The position numbers and the translations under genes are program-made. The notes below the pieces were generated by a model. That model saw only the letters and a program-made list of their open reading frames with translations, was not told the origin of the DNA and searched no databases. From Lepidostoma basale (taxonomy: Eukaryota > Arthropoda > Insecta > Trichoptera > Lepidostomatidae), in the NCBI GenBank assembly GCA_022606425.2, contig JAHDVF020000053.1, forward strand, positions 186,001-250,000: a DNA stretch of 64,000 bases. The letters are read 5' to 3'. This document shows, one piece after another, positions 31,761 through 42,343 of this stretch (position 1 is its first letter; every line of letters starts with the position of its first letter).

Positions 31761-31899
31761 TTATTATTTATTTCTCTGTGCCACCTTATTGTGACATATT
31801 ATTATGACAGTCAGATCTACCTATAAAAAGAAGAAGCAGTGAAATCCACTTTTATATTTTTCAATACTACTACGCTAGCTTTTAACGCATATTATTTAT

Positions 31900-32915
31900 T
31901 AAATCTATTTAGATTATGTAAAAAAAACTACCGTTAGTGTCAAAGTAAATGAAGATCTTACAGCCTGGTTTGATATCAAGAAAGGTGTCAAACAGGGGTG
32001 TGTAATGTCCCCATACTTGTTTAATCTATATATGTACAATTGTATGAATGAGATCAAAGGGTTGGATGCAGGTGCAAAAATGAACGATGTGTCAGTAAGC
32101 TATTTTTTGTATGCAGACGACGCTGTGGTTCTTGCAGACAACGAACATTACTACAAGCCCTAGGGTATGTATGAGGTGTGCAAGCGATACGATTTGATGA
32201 TGAATGTGAAAAAGTAATGGGTAATGATTTTCGAAAAAGAAGGAAACATGACAGTCTGCAACATTAGTGTAAACGGTGAAAATCTGGAACAAGCGGATGA
32301 ATTTGTTAATTTAGAAAGTATGTTTACAAAGGATAGGAGAGAGTGGAGAGGGATATTGAAAGAAGGGTTGAGGCAGGCAACAGAGTAAATGGTGTACTTA
32401 AAGTTGTCATCGCAAACGAGCCTATCCAAAAAAGCTAAGAAGGTAGTGCATAATAGTGTTCTTATGCCGACCCTTATGTATGGAAGTGAAGCATGGAATT
32501 GGCAAAAGGAGGTGAAAGTAGAACAAATGCTGTAGAAATGAATTCTCTAAGACGAATGGGTAGTAAATCTGTATATGATAGAAGTGTTAAATACAAATAT
32601 AAGAAGATAATGCGGTGCGAATGAAATTGTTATGAACAAAATAATGAAAGGGTCGTTTAGATGGTTTGGACACATGGAAAGAATGAGTGAAGACAGAATG
32701 GTGAAGAAGGAAAACGTAAAAAGAGGAAGGTCGAGGAAAACGTGGCACGAACAAATCAATCAAATTTTTAATGAGGTCACGTGAGGAGTCGGAGAAGTCG
32801 ACGTGCGTGCATGACAAGATGTATGAATGTAGAGGAATCGAGAGAAGTATGTCAGGACAGAACAGTGTGGCGGTCCATTCTTTTGCCTACCCTTTCAGAG
32901 AGACGGCTTGATTGT
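31900..32915 (+). pseudogene. LINE family A with reverse transcriptase core
   Basis: This is the longest copy of the family. The reverse-transcriptase core reads KKGVKQGCVMSPYLFNLYMY (31978-32040), followed by the catalytic YADDAVVLA (32110-32136). Downstream come 'gtaaacggtgaaaatctgga', the RQATE-like region at 32370, and a C-terminal MERMSEDRMVKK with RGRSRKTWHEQINQI. Several stops and shifts (for example after 32160) break it. The 3' end is 'gagacggcttgattgttat'. The order GVKQGC - YADD is that of non-LTR reverse transcriptases. Confidence 0.9.
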
Positions 32916-32929
32916 TATAGTTAGAATAT

Positions 32930-33125
32930 GGAAAAATCGACGACTCATAAATATAAAGGATTTCGCGTGTAACAGTGAAACAGTGACATCTTCAAGCGTT
33001 TTATAAAACTCTTCTACTTGTTTATAGCCTCCCTTTTAATTTGATTGTCTTCCAAATAACACTATGAAATCACTTTTTGAAATGTTTATATACCTAAATT
33101 TGTTTAATATTTTAACAGCGTACTG
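32930..33125 (+). repeat. Segmental duplicate of 53215-53480
   Basis: 'aaaggatttcgcgtgtaaca' .. 'gttttataaaactcttct' .. 'cagcgtactgataa' align with 'aaaggattttgcgtgtaaca' .. 'gttttattgaactcttct' .. 'cagtgtacggataa' near 53230-53477. They lie about 20.3 kb apart, twice the spacing of the CPR genes. This marks the upstream reach of the duplicated unit. Confidence 0.7.
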
Positions 33126-33130
33126 ATAAA

Positions 33131-33245
33131 CGACCTTCGTGACTGAGTGTTAAGCACTTTGACTGTCACCCCGAAGGTCTCGGATTTGATTCCCGATGAT
33201 GGAAGTGTGATTGTCAAACTTTCTTTGGACTGGTGTAGAATTTAC
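33131..33245 (+). repeat. tRNA-derived SINE, copy 5, truncated and diverged
   Basis: It has 'cgaccttcgtgactgagtgt' and 'ggatttgattcccgatgatg' and stops near 'gtgtagaatttac'. It lies next to the duplicated block ending 33125. Confidence 0.8.
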
Positions 33246-33299
33246 TTCTTTGTGATGATTGAATTAATTACTTATATTAATAAAAGCTCAATTTTTTCC

Positions 33300-33995
33300 A
33301 GATGAATACATTTGCATTGCAGAATGCACATGCGGAGGAGGTCACCAGACGATCTTCCAAGTCCTATTCGTAACGTGAGGGTAGCTGTCCGCCCGGTCTG
33401 GAACTCGGACCTGACGGCCAACAGACTTATATTTGCATGCTTGGGCGAGTTAATGAGAGCGTGAACTCGCGCATTTGCCGAGGCTGGCGCTTAGGCGTCC
33501 TCGTCCTCCTGCGAGCTTCTTGAGCCACTTAGCCCGTTAGTGTTTGGGCTGCTGCTCCTGCTTTATGCTCCTGTTTGGCGTATGATCGGCTTTCTCAACG
33601 GAGTCGCCGTAATAGTGCTGTCTCTGACCTCTCTGAGGATATACTGATCTCCTTGCTGGGGGCGGGGGCTGCTTGCAGAGCTAGGCCTCGTCCCTCCCCA
33701 TTGCGGCAATTTTTTTTTTTTTTTTTAGTGTTTCATAGTGTTCTGTTATCTCTTTCTTTCCCGAATCCGCTGTATAATAAAGTTGTGCGTATTCACGCCA
33801 TTTCACATTTGTCTCCTATGTACCACCTTTCATTTCCCATTATAATGTATCCATGAGTCTGTTTACCATATAATGTCCTTTTTAATATTTTGTTTAGGAA
33901 TATTTTAAGTGTTTTTAATTGTAATGTGGGACGAAGGACGAGCCTGGGGATTGAATGAGCGAAGCTAACGAAAGGCGCCATTCGCTTATAACAGT
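33300..33995 (+). repeat. GC-rich unknown element with T-rich spacer
   Basis: 33330-33705 is GC-rich, in sharp contrast to its flanks, followed by a run of 16-17 T. The second half (33720-33990) ends in 'gcgaagctaacgaaaggcgc'. Frames are short (93 codons at 33575) and motif-free. The layout, with a GC-rich body, a 3' UTR-like part and AATAAAG at 33776, suggests an unidentified retroelement end. Confidence 0.4.
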
Positions 33996-34720
33996 TTCGG
34001 GTAAGCGGTAGGAATAGATATATATATTTCTCTAGACTTCTTTCAAATCTATTAAACTTTCGATATATGTCATAATAAATTAAAAACGATAAACAATAAC
34101 AGGAAGTAGATTACATTAATGGGAAAGGTGAAAATAGTGAAAGGAAGTGTTATTATTTTTTAGCTAGATTATATAGGGGAAAAGTTTTTAATGTACTATA
34201 TACTTATGAGGAATAAGCTGGAATTTGGTTATTTATAACTTTTAGTATACATTTTTAGGCCTTTAAAATTTCTAAATTTTCAAATTTCTCTCATTTTAAC
34301 GATTATTTGCTCTATGTAAAAATTGCGTGTTTTTGGTCTTGAATTAATGGTCAATAAGAATAAATAATAATCAAATCCTTGTTTTAGAAACAAATGTAAA
34401 AATTAAACCCCCTTATAATTTGGTAAATAATATAATTTAAAAATATTGAGTAACACCCGACGTAGTGCCAGTTAGAAACAAGTATGTCGGATGTGGCTTG
34501 CCCTAATAACAAAAAGGGTTTAAAATATAAGAAAAGCTCACTTTGATGGTGGAAAGTCTAGCGAAAAACGTATGTAGAGTAGTTAAAAGCAGAATTAAAT
34601 CGGCGTGAATAAGAAAAATACGTTATGACTTTGCCAATCGGAATCCGAAATTGTTAAAATCTAATTGCGTGTGTAATACGAACGTCGCGTAAAGAAAAAA
34701 AATACGATGATAAAATTAAT
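33996..34720. other. AT-rich stretch, nothing recognised
   Basis: No supported feature. Confidence 0.4.
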
Positions 34721-34723
34721 TGA

Positions 34724-34880
34724 TACGAATGAAAACGTCTGTTTTCTAGAAGTTTTTTTATATTTTTATTATATGTTAGTGACATGTTTCACCTGTCTAA
34801 GACAGTATCACTTATCATTCACGTAAAATATAATAAAACATCTAGAAAACAGACGTTTTCATTCGTATTAATTATTGAAA
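34724..34880. repeat. Foldback MITE, family 2
   Basis: The two halves are inverted copies. The outer 'gatacgaatgaaaacgtctg' and its complement are at 34724 and 34857; the inner arms meet around 'agacagtatcacttatca'. It sits about 0.35 kb before the promoter of gene A. Confidence 0.85.
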
Positions 34881-35231
34881 ATGGAGTTTTATATCATTAT
34901 TCAATAAACAATACATAGATAAGTCATATTTTCTGCCTGTTTTCTTGAAAACTGCTTAGTGAACAGTTTATTTTGTTATAAGACAATTTAACTGTTAGTT
35001 TCTTTTATATTTATTAATTTTTGAATAAATAACAAAATAACACCCTAATCTTACGTCACATATCTCTAGTTGCCAGCCAAATTATATGTAGAAGCAAGAA
35101 AATAACGTATTATTATAATTTTAAGTTACATAACTAGATAGAGACAATTAAATAAACTGTATTTTTTATAGAAATATTGTTTTAAGACTATTGTATCAAG
35201 ATCCGTACAATATATAAATAAATAAAAATTT

Positions 35232-35465
35232 ACTGTAATGAATGTAAATAAAAACTGAGATGAGCCAGCCAAATTATCTTTTAAATTTTGAAAATGTCAA
35301 GAGCGTGGGCCAGAGGGGTTAAAGCCATTACCGACCATCGGTCATCTCCGAGAAGGTACGTACAGAATGCATGGAGGGCTCCCTATAAATACTCTACATC
35401 GCGCCCACACCAACATTGCATACTTTGCCTTCCCCTGATAATCAACCACTGCACAATCATTCAAG
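35232..35465 (+). promoter_or_regulatory. Proximal promoter and leader of CPR gene A
   Basis: It is shared with genes B and C: 'gagatgagccagccaaatta', 'gaaaatgtcaagagc', 'ggtcatctccgagaaggtac', an 'aatgcatg' block and the TATA region. After the TATA box the leader 'actttgccttcccctgataa' is also shared. Conservation well above the surrounding intergenic DNA points to function in expression control. No named factor can be assigned. Confidence 0.75.
35384..35391 (+). promoter_or_regulatory. TATA box, gene A
   Basis: TATAAATA, 82 bases before the start codon, at the same relative place and in the same context (ggctc-c-cTATAAATACT) as in genes B and C. Transcription should start near 35415. Confidence 0.85.
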
Positions 35466-38400
35466 ATGAAAACATTCCTGGTAAGTACATTGAATAACTA
35501 CAACTATTTAAGCTTACAAGCTAATTAACCATCACGCCGTCTTCCCAAAAGGGTAGGCAGGAATAATGGAACACCATATTTACATTCAAACATCAAGTCA
35601 TACACGCACATCAATTTCTCCGAATTCTTATAATGTGTTACCAATTTGAATTCTATGAATTATGAAATATGCTATAAAGGTAAACAATTATTATTATTTT
35701 TTATACAACTATTTCCATTCCATTTCTTATATTCCAAATTATGCCAAGATTAGAAGAAATAAGAACAAACAATGTACTGTGAAAGTAACACCCTGGGTAA
35801 ATAAAACATGTCATATAATAAAATAACACTAATACATATTTATTGTTTCTAGAACAATGACGTAAAACTTCATATTAAATAATTAATACTAATGAAAACG
35901 TCAGTTTTCTAGAAGTTTTATTATATTTTATGGGAATGACATGTTTCGCCCTTCTAAGGCATTATCACATTTGATAATGCATTAGAAGGGCGGAACATGT
36001 CATTCCCATAAAATATAATAAAACTTCTAGAAAACTGACGTTTTGATTCGTATTAATTAACGCTAGTATAACTTATTGTTAAATTAATATTAATCTCAAG
36101 TTAGGATCGTAAACTTGCACTGTAAACATACAATTTTATATATATAACTACAATTATTATTATTTCAGGTACTTTCTTTGGCCTGTATGGCTTTTGTTTA
36201 TGCCGATGTTAAAGATGCAAGCGCCCGACCTGACTTTATTACGTAAGTAAAATATCATTAAATACATAGAAATCAGTATATAGAATCGCTACAACTTCAA
36301 TACATATAAGACAAACAAAAAGCTTTTATTTTCAACGAAGATTTATACAGTATAAGTTTTAGAGTAAGAAGACGAAGGAAAAAAATTACAGTAAATATTG
36401 GCAATTGATTTGGTTTATGTATTTGTATTAAGATTTGATTGAATATAAGATTTAATGATTTTTGATTTATTGTGTCTTTGTATCGTACAATTAACAATAG
36501 CAGAATCAAATTCGAGAAAGAAGTCAACTGAAGAATTCAGTTAGATTGGGCAGCCTTTCGTAAATAGCGGCATAATTTCGCTTCTAAAATACCACAATGC
36601 TTCAAAACCAAAGTCCTTAACTAGAGCGTCTTGGCAGTCGTAACATATGGGACTGAAACTTAGACGCTGACAAAATGTCTAGTGTACAAGCAGGTCGCCC
36701 AGAATCCCGTGGAAAGAGTAATAAATAATCTTGATTGACAGAATCAGACAGTTCGACAACGAACCTAGGTGACTGAGGTGGCTCTGAAATAGGCGGACGG
36801 AGGTAGCGCTGGGCTGGCCATATTTGACGGAGAACCGACAGCCGATGGGGATAACGGGTTCTGGAGTGGAGACCGCGCACGGGATTCCGTAGAGTTGGAC
36901 GTTCCACTGCCCGCTGGACCGACGATAATATAAGGATCGCTGGACATGGATGGATGAGAATAGCAATGCAGTGAAAGGCCAACGTTCAGCAGAGGACGAC
37001 AGGTGGCTGATAAGAAAAAGAATAGGAAGTATTCATAAAAATTCCATAAATGGGGCATTTTCGCAGGCCAATGCCTACAAGATTGTATTTTGTTAGGATA
37101 GGATAGTTTAAATAAGTTAGTAGTCAGCCTAAATATGCTATTTCTTTGATCGTAGTAAGTAACTAGATACTCGTAATCAACTTTCGTGTAGACACAGTGT
37201 CTTAAGAAAAGGTAAAAATAAAGTTAAATATTTTATTTAGTTTTGTTTATATTGGTCTGATGAGTACAAGTAAAACTAGTTGGTGTTATTACAATTTCGT
37301 GGTTATTATACAAAGTATTATTTTATTTTATATAAGTAACAATTTTTTTAAAAATAATCATTAAATGATACGTAATTATTTTGCATCAATTACAAACACC
37401 CAGACAAACTTATGTAATATTGTGTTTATGAAGTGTGAAATTTGATCGTTTTATTTGAAAAATAATTTTGGAGTATATTGCAAAATACGTTTGATTGATA
37501 ATCAACAATGGCTATATTTTATCCTTGCAATTACCTGCTCAAAAATACCTTAATTTTTTGTGTTAAGAAATATAACTGAACATTTTTATGTTCTCAGAGA
37601 CCCCGACCCCAACGAACATCTCTCTCATGGAGCTAATACACATATTGGCGGAGAAAACAGTAATGATCAATTTTACGGAGAATACCAATCCCCTGCATTC
37701 CAGGGGTATCCCAGGGTTGAGATGAAACAAAAGTAAGTAGAACGTATTGTCATATCATCTTACTTTACATGTACTCGTACATTTATCTTTTCAAATTTAT
37801 TATCACTTTTATGATAAACTACGTCAAATTGAGGGCAACAAAATAAAACAAAAAAAAATTATTTCTACGTAGTTTTCGGCTCACATCTACGAATATACGA
37901 AAAATTAAAAAAACGGATTCTAAACGATATCTAAATACGTAAATGCTTATTGTTAGTTGATACTGACTATTCTAAAATTGTTCAAGAATTCAAATGATTA
38001 AACGGTCATCGATGCTTGATTTGACACTATTTCTAATGACGGAGACAATAGCAAGTTTAGGTAGAATGCTCTATTTCTGCATGTGAACCATTTCAACATT
38101 TATCAAATATTAAGCAGCATTAATTTTCACTACGGCACCAGTCTCATTTTAAAAAAAGCGGTCAAAGATTCATTTTGACGATAGACAGTACCCACTATAC
38201 AGTACACTTGGATTTTATTATCACTGATGATTGATCACATTAAACTGGTAGTTTTTATTTGATGTAATTTTTTTTTAGTTGGTCAGACTTTGCGTCTACC
38301 AAAAAAGGAATTTTATTAAATAAATTATATTAGGTGGACCAGGAGTTAAAGCATTTTTTTGTAGTGTCACATTTATATTTATATATATTAAGTTCTTTTG

Positions 38401-40705
38401 TGTTCGAAACATGTTTGTTTTTTAATTTTATAATAAATTTGGTATTGTGTACAAAGTTTAAAAAAAAAACATTGTTCAAAGAATCCGCAACACAAAGTTA
38501 TGGTAAATATAGAAGATATTATAATTAAACTTATTTTTCTTATTCAATGGTTATATAGCCCATATCGAGCCTTAGCCTCCATTATTCCTCGCCTTCAATT
38601 CCCCCCTGCCCTTAGATTCGACCCTCCAACCTGACACTAGTAACTCTCCCAAATTCATCCTCCCATCGTAACCTTGGTCGTCCAAATGATCTTCTACCAC
38701 CAGGGTGCCACTCCAGGATTCTCTTTGGGGTTCGCGATGACGGCATCCTCTGTACGTGACCGGCCCATCTCAGTCTTTTCAGCCTGACCTGTGTGGCTAT
38801 CCAGATTATCTGGGAGCTTTGTAAATATTGTACAGCTCGTCATTTTGCCGCACTCTCCAGCCTTCGTGTCACGTTATAAAATAGTCATAATTTAGTTTGC
38901 AATTATCTGCTAGCAAAAATGCATGTTTATTTATGAAAAATTACTTTGAAATTTAACTGAAAATGTTTATGTGCTCTGGTACCATAGAAACATCCCACGC
39001 CAGTACTTTGAAGGGCCAAAACACGCCAGTACTTTTCATGGGAATCCTAGGGTGGAGGTAAAACACAAGTAAGTGTAACATATTGTCAGTTTATCTTCGT
39101 TTACTATACGTTTATGTACATGTTTATTCTTTTAAAATCATTATATATCTAATTCTGTTAATGAAATCTCTTGATGGAAGTTCATTTTAAATAATAATTC
39201 AATAAAACCATGTTTTTTTTAACTATTTCGACAGCGACCGGTTTTGCCAGCCTCGCTGGCGTCGGCAGACTGTCGAAACCGGTCGCTATCAAAATAAAGA
39301 CAGGTTGGCAGTGGAAGTAGGTTTAAAAAAAACATCATTTCATTTCATTATTATCATTACTATATCTATATATTTTATGACATATCACTTCACTTTGAGG
39401 GCAACAAAATATAACACAAAAAACGTAAAGGCGTTAACTTTGTGGAATTCCATTGCTTAATTGGAATGAGAAGGAGAGGAGAATTTTATGAGATTGTCGC
39501 GACAGTTGTTTCGCCAACCTTTGTTGGCACCATCAGGTGCTACAAATAACTGTAACACCTGTTTTTTGTAACTCCTGGTGGTTTCAAAATAGAGAGTGTT
39601 TTCAAATTGTTACATTTAATTATACTATTGTAATAATATTCGTATTTAATATTATAATAATAAGAACAACTAGACGGCCTTCGTGGGAGAGTGGTTACAG
39701 CTAAGACTGCCACACCGATGGTCCTGGGACTGATTCCCGGCGATGAGGATGTGAAAGTAAAAATTATCACACTGTGTGTCTCTCAGTGTCTTGCCTGCTA
39801 TCGTCCTCAGTATCTTCATTTTGGAAGTCCTCCAAACTTGTTTGGTCCTCACTGTGTCTGCGCTTACTTTGACGCCATATGTGGTTGGTCTTACGCATGC
39901 TTTATAGATTCTTAAAAGTAAAGTGAATGATGCAATACTTAAATATAAATGTTACCTTATTTCTCTTTTTATTTTTCATATACTTTGTGTATATAACACC
40001 TTTCTTAAAAAAATAAAATTACATAGATATATTTCGGACAACCAGTCCTTCTTCAGTGATACATATAATATTATTAAGATACGTTTTTAAAATATTATAA
40101 AAAATATTTTACATGGTCTGACAGATGTTGTAAACATAACATCTGTCAAATCATGTAAACATTTTATAATATTTTTGAAATGTATCTTTGTACTATGTAT
40201 CACTGAAGAAGGACTGGTTGTCCGAAACATTTCTATATAATTTTATTATTTTAATATAAGTGTTGTATATACAAAGTTTATAAAAAAGAAAAAGAGAAAT
40301 AAAGCATCATAGAAAATATAAATGTTACCGATTACTGTGTTATCATAAGTTGTATTTAAAATAATTAAAATGGTTTCCAGGACTCCTGTGAAAAATACAT
40401 ACGTCCCTCCTACGGTAGTCGTAAAACATACCCAGATCCCAAGTAAGGAATCTGACGCCAAGATCCTCCGCCAAGAGCAGGACATCACCCCTGAGGGCTA
40501 CCACTACCTGTACGAGACGGACAACAACATCTTTGCTGAGGAGAACGGACACCTGGAGAAGATCAATGAGAAAGAAGACGCTATGAAAGTCACCGGCTTT
40601 TACCAGTACATCGGCCCTGACGGCGTCCTCTACAGGGTGGACTACATTGCCGATGAAAATGGTTTCCAGCCCGTCGGTGCTCATCTGCCTCAACCGCCTC
40701 AATAA
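35466..40705 (+). CDS. RR-1 cuticular protein, CPR gene A
   Basis: Exons: 35466-35480, 36169-36242, 37598-37732 and 40381-40705, all GT-AG. Exon 1 is phase 0 and the others join in phase 2, giving 182 residues. A duplicated exon (38988-39068) may be used as well or instead. Signal peptide [17 protein letters not shown], cleaved before DVKDA. Exon 3 gives a Gly/His/Asn-rich linker ending [10 protein letters not shown]. Exon 4 carries the RR-1 chitin-binding domain, about residues 115-175. Its landmarks are [25 protein letters not shown] and ADENGFQP, with the aromatic positions typical of the family. Role: secreted into cuticle, where RR proteins bind chitin; RR-1 is associated with flexible cuticle. 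The single coding exon for the whole RR domain contrasts with the split domain in the large upstream gene. Introns hold a family 2 MITE, LINE remnants, a family 1 MITE and a family 4 foldback. Confidence 0.95.
35523..35640 (-). repeat. LINE 3' end, family A, short (intron 1 of A)
   Basis: 'accatcacgccgtcttccca', then a G-rich run and 'catcaatttctccga', a decayed tail fragment of the family. Confidence 0.65.
35888..36060. repeat. Foldback MITE, family 2 (intron 1 of A)
   Basis: This is one of the cleanest copies. Arms 35888-35965 and 35966-36060 pair almost base for base and carry 'tcagttttctagaagtttta' and 'aagggcggaacatgtcattc'. It ends about 108 bases before exon 2. Confidence 0.92.
36530..37025 (+). 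pseudogene. LINE reverse transcriptase C-terminal remnant, family B (intron 2 of A)
   Basis: Decayed frames follow the family order: a WAAFGKL-like start at 36545, the [11 protein letters not shown] region (equivalent to LKTKV), then a region equivalent to WAGHI (36806-36830) and 'gttggacgttccactgcccg' (GRPPxRW region). The tail is 'gacaggtggctgata'. No intact frame. Confidence 0.7.
37500..37860 (+). repeat. Exon 3 duplication, upstream unit
   Basis: It covers exon 3 (37598-37732) plus flanking intron. 'gcaattacctgctcaaaaat' upstream and 'ttgagggcaacaaaataaaa' downstream recur around 38895-39420. The segment was duplicated in tandem inside gene A. Confidence 0.8.
38540..38875 (-). repeat. 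Retroelement 3' fragment between the two exon 3 copies
   Basis: It is GC-richer than its flanks. Minus-strand sense resembles other LINE C-terminal tails ('ccactccaggattctc' = the ENPGVAP-like region; 'gtacgtgaccggcccatctc'). Frames are broken. Confidence 0.55.
38988..39068 (+). CDS. Candidate alternative exon 3b of gene A
   Basis: It is homologous to exon 3 of genes A, B and C and open in the right phase (2 in, 2 out). It reads [15 protein letters not shown], then [11 protein letters not shown], and ends at a perfect donor (GTAAGT). The ancestral acceptor CTCAG is CTCTG here (38974-38978). The next AG, at 38986-38987, lies 9 bases downstream and keeps the frame. It is shorter than exon 3 of B and C because its middle is missing. 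Including it gives 209 residues; replacing exon 3 with it gives 164. It may be a decaying duplicate or a real alternative exon. Confidence 0.5.
39160..39355. repeat. Foldback MITE, family 1, copy 2 (intron of A)
   Basis: 'atctcttgatggaagttcat' marks the left end, and the arms around 'cgaccggttttgccagcctc' pair with 'gtctgtcgaaaccggtcgct'. It interrupts the exon 3b duplication between 'atcattatat' and 'atatattttatga', so it came in after that duplication. Confidence 0.85.
39420..39600 (-). repeat. Interspersed repeat, family 5, copy 1
   Basis: The minus strand carries CTGATGG-T-GCCAAC-aaag-GTTGGC-GAAAC (39507-39536) followed by 'aactgtcgcgacaatctcat'. It is related to 55125-55200. Confidence 0.7.
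39674..39790 (+). repeat. tRNA-derived SINE, copy 6, truncated
   Basis: 'acggccttcgtgggagagtg' and 'gggactgattcccggcgatg' are the promoter-box region. The rest diverges after 'attatcacactgtg'. Confidence 0.8.
39960..40310. repeat. Family 4 repeat as an inverted pair (intron 3 of A)
   Basis: Two family 4 copies sit head to head. Core hairpins are on the minus strand at 40033-40058 and on the plus strand at 40203-40228. They carry 'ccagtccttcttcagtgat' and 'atcactgaagaaggactgg'. The pair forms a ~150-base-arm foldback ending about 70 bases before exon 4. Confidence 0.88.
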
Positions 40706-40873
40706 CTTTCTACCTTGAACACCGTGCATTTGTATGCACAATACCTATGTATATTATTTGAAAGATACTGTATACTGCATATAAACTTGTGAATTCTGTA
40801 AAAAATATGTATTTACGATGTAAAAATGTATAAAAGAAAACGTATCACTGTTTTTATTAGATTTCATTATGAA

Positions 40874-40879
40874 AATAAA
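40874..40879 (+). promoter_or_regulatory. Poly(A) signal, gene A
   Basis: AATAAA, 169 bases after the stop codon, in a context (cattatgaaAATAAAaata) shared with gene B and similar in gene C. Confidence 0.75.
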
Positions 40880-40929
40880 AATATTTTTCAAGAACATATT
40901 TTATTTTATTTCATTGTAAATGGCTTTAA

Positions 40930-41200
40930 AATTACCAAAAGTGTACTAACTTATCAGTCTACATCCTTGTGCACTGGTTTATTCAGGAAACTTCAACGCA
41001 TTGTCAAGCGCAAAACTTTTCGGCTCTGTAGAGCATTGTTTGTCCACCAATTTGTCAGTACGCATTTGGGATTCAAAGCGGATGCATATCTGTTTGTTAC
41101 AAAAAAAGCAATGCATGGTATCAACATTTCTAGAAGCAAAGAAGTTTCACATCTAGCACGCGAGTCTCGCGAATAAATAACAGCATGCTCAAAAATACAA
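40930..41200 (+). repeat. 3' flank shared with gene B
   Basis: 'accaatttgtcagtacgcat' and 'gggattcaa' followed by 'cgcgagtct' recur near 51640-51835. The two genes therefore share about 1 kb of sequence beyond the poly(A) site. Confidence 0.75.
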
Positions 41201-41459
41201 AGGTATTAAATCCTACTGATAATACAAGAATAAGTAAATATATAACAAAAATTAATTGTACCTCTGAAGATTTTTTTTTTTACACAAATGAGACAAAACA
41301 AATTAACAACATTTAGGCTTCTCATTAGCACACAAAACAGTTAGACAAAAATAACAATAACGGTATGATTTTTTTTTGAAATTATGAAAACATTTATATT
41401 CTTCGATACAACATACCTCAAAAGGATCCCAAATATGTCGACGTCAGTGAGTTAGTACT

Positions 41460-42010
41460 CCTTCCAGAATAGATATATATATTTAACACTGCTTCACTGG
41501 CACTGGTCCAAATCTGAGACGATTAAATTCAATGTCCAAATTTCTCTTCCTATTGACATCACCAAAGGCAGGTAGATTATACGTGTATGAATAAAGAACA
41601 ATAACTATCAGGAACAAATAGACCTACTTGTTTCAGAACATAACGGTTCCCAATAGAGTGCCAAATCAGCTTGAAAAAATGTGTCACCGTAAACCCTTCC
41701 CTCCTCATTTCAAGGAAATTTTTCCCTTGCATACCCAAGGGAAATGCGTTTGATCTTGCCAAGGATATATTGTATATACTTCCTACTCTCTCTGGTAGAG
41801 AGTTCTCAAGAATTTCATTTGAACCTTCTACAACATTAGAGAATACTGAAATTCACGAGGATTCCATATCATGGCACCTCCGTCCTTATTGCGAAGCAGC
41901 AACAAGGAGTTTTATAAGATTCTTTGGACCAGCGTGTCTCTGTATTTTGAATGTTTCTGGTATTTTGAGATCAATAAAACAATTCAAAATTTCACTAATA
42001 AATAAAAAGA
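41460..42010 (-). repeat. LINE family C internal fragment, decayed
   Basis: 'aatagagtgccaaatcagct', 'tttcaaggaaatttttccct' and 'cccaagggaaatgcgtttga' parallel the blocks at 52060-52165 and 62640-62745. Minus-strand sense corresponds to FPLGMxG and LIWHSI segments. No intact frame. Confidence 0.6.
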
Positions 42011-42139
42011 ATATAGTGTAAATATTTAATTTTAAAAGAGTTTAAGGGAATTACGTTATTGTTTGAAATTTCATGGCAGATGTTCATTGCAATTATTTTT
42101 TTAAATTTTGTATTTCGTGACCAAATTAAATCAATAATA

Positions 42140-42290
42140 AAAGGCGTCCACATTCGAAGTATGATAAATCGACGAGCGCGCATGTTACGATATATGAATG
42201 TAGAGGAAGCTAAAGACGTATGTCAGGACAGAGCAGTATGGCGGTCCATCCTCTCTGCCCACCCTTCCGGGAAAACGGCGTGATATTTAG
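42140..42290 (+). repeat. LINE 3' end, family A
   Basis: It runs from 'aaaggcgtccacattcgaag' through 'gagcagtatggcggtccatc' to 'ggcgtgatatttagttag', the family's terminal sequence. Confidence 0.78.
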
Positions 42291-42343
42291 TTAGTTTAAA
42301 AAATTACCTCTATAAACGTTTATAAATTAAATATATGGTATAT

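Noticed and set aside
35288..35497. 69-codon frame across promoter and first exon of gene A
   Set aside because: It covers the TATA box and a conserved leader and is not preserved in frame in genes B and C.
36617..36982. 121-codon minus-strand open frame
   Set aside because: It is the antisense of a family B LINE remnant; a similar shadow occurs over 9097-9351.
38969..38979. Original acceptor of exon 3b as a working splice site
   Set aside because: The AG is changed to TG (CTCTG), so only the AG at 38986-38987 can be considered.
40343..40741. 132-codon minus-strand frame over exon 4 of gene A, also at 50788-51078 and 59822-60157
   Set aside because: It appears in all three paralogues only because the sense exon is conserved; no splice or start context of its own.
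40826..41176. 116-codon frame downstream of gene A
   Set aside because: It lies in the 3' UTR and flank, its match in gene B is broken, and it has no motif.
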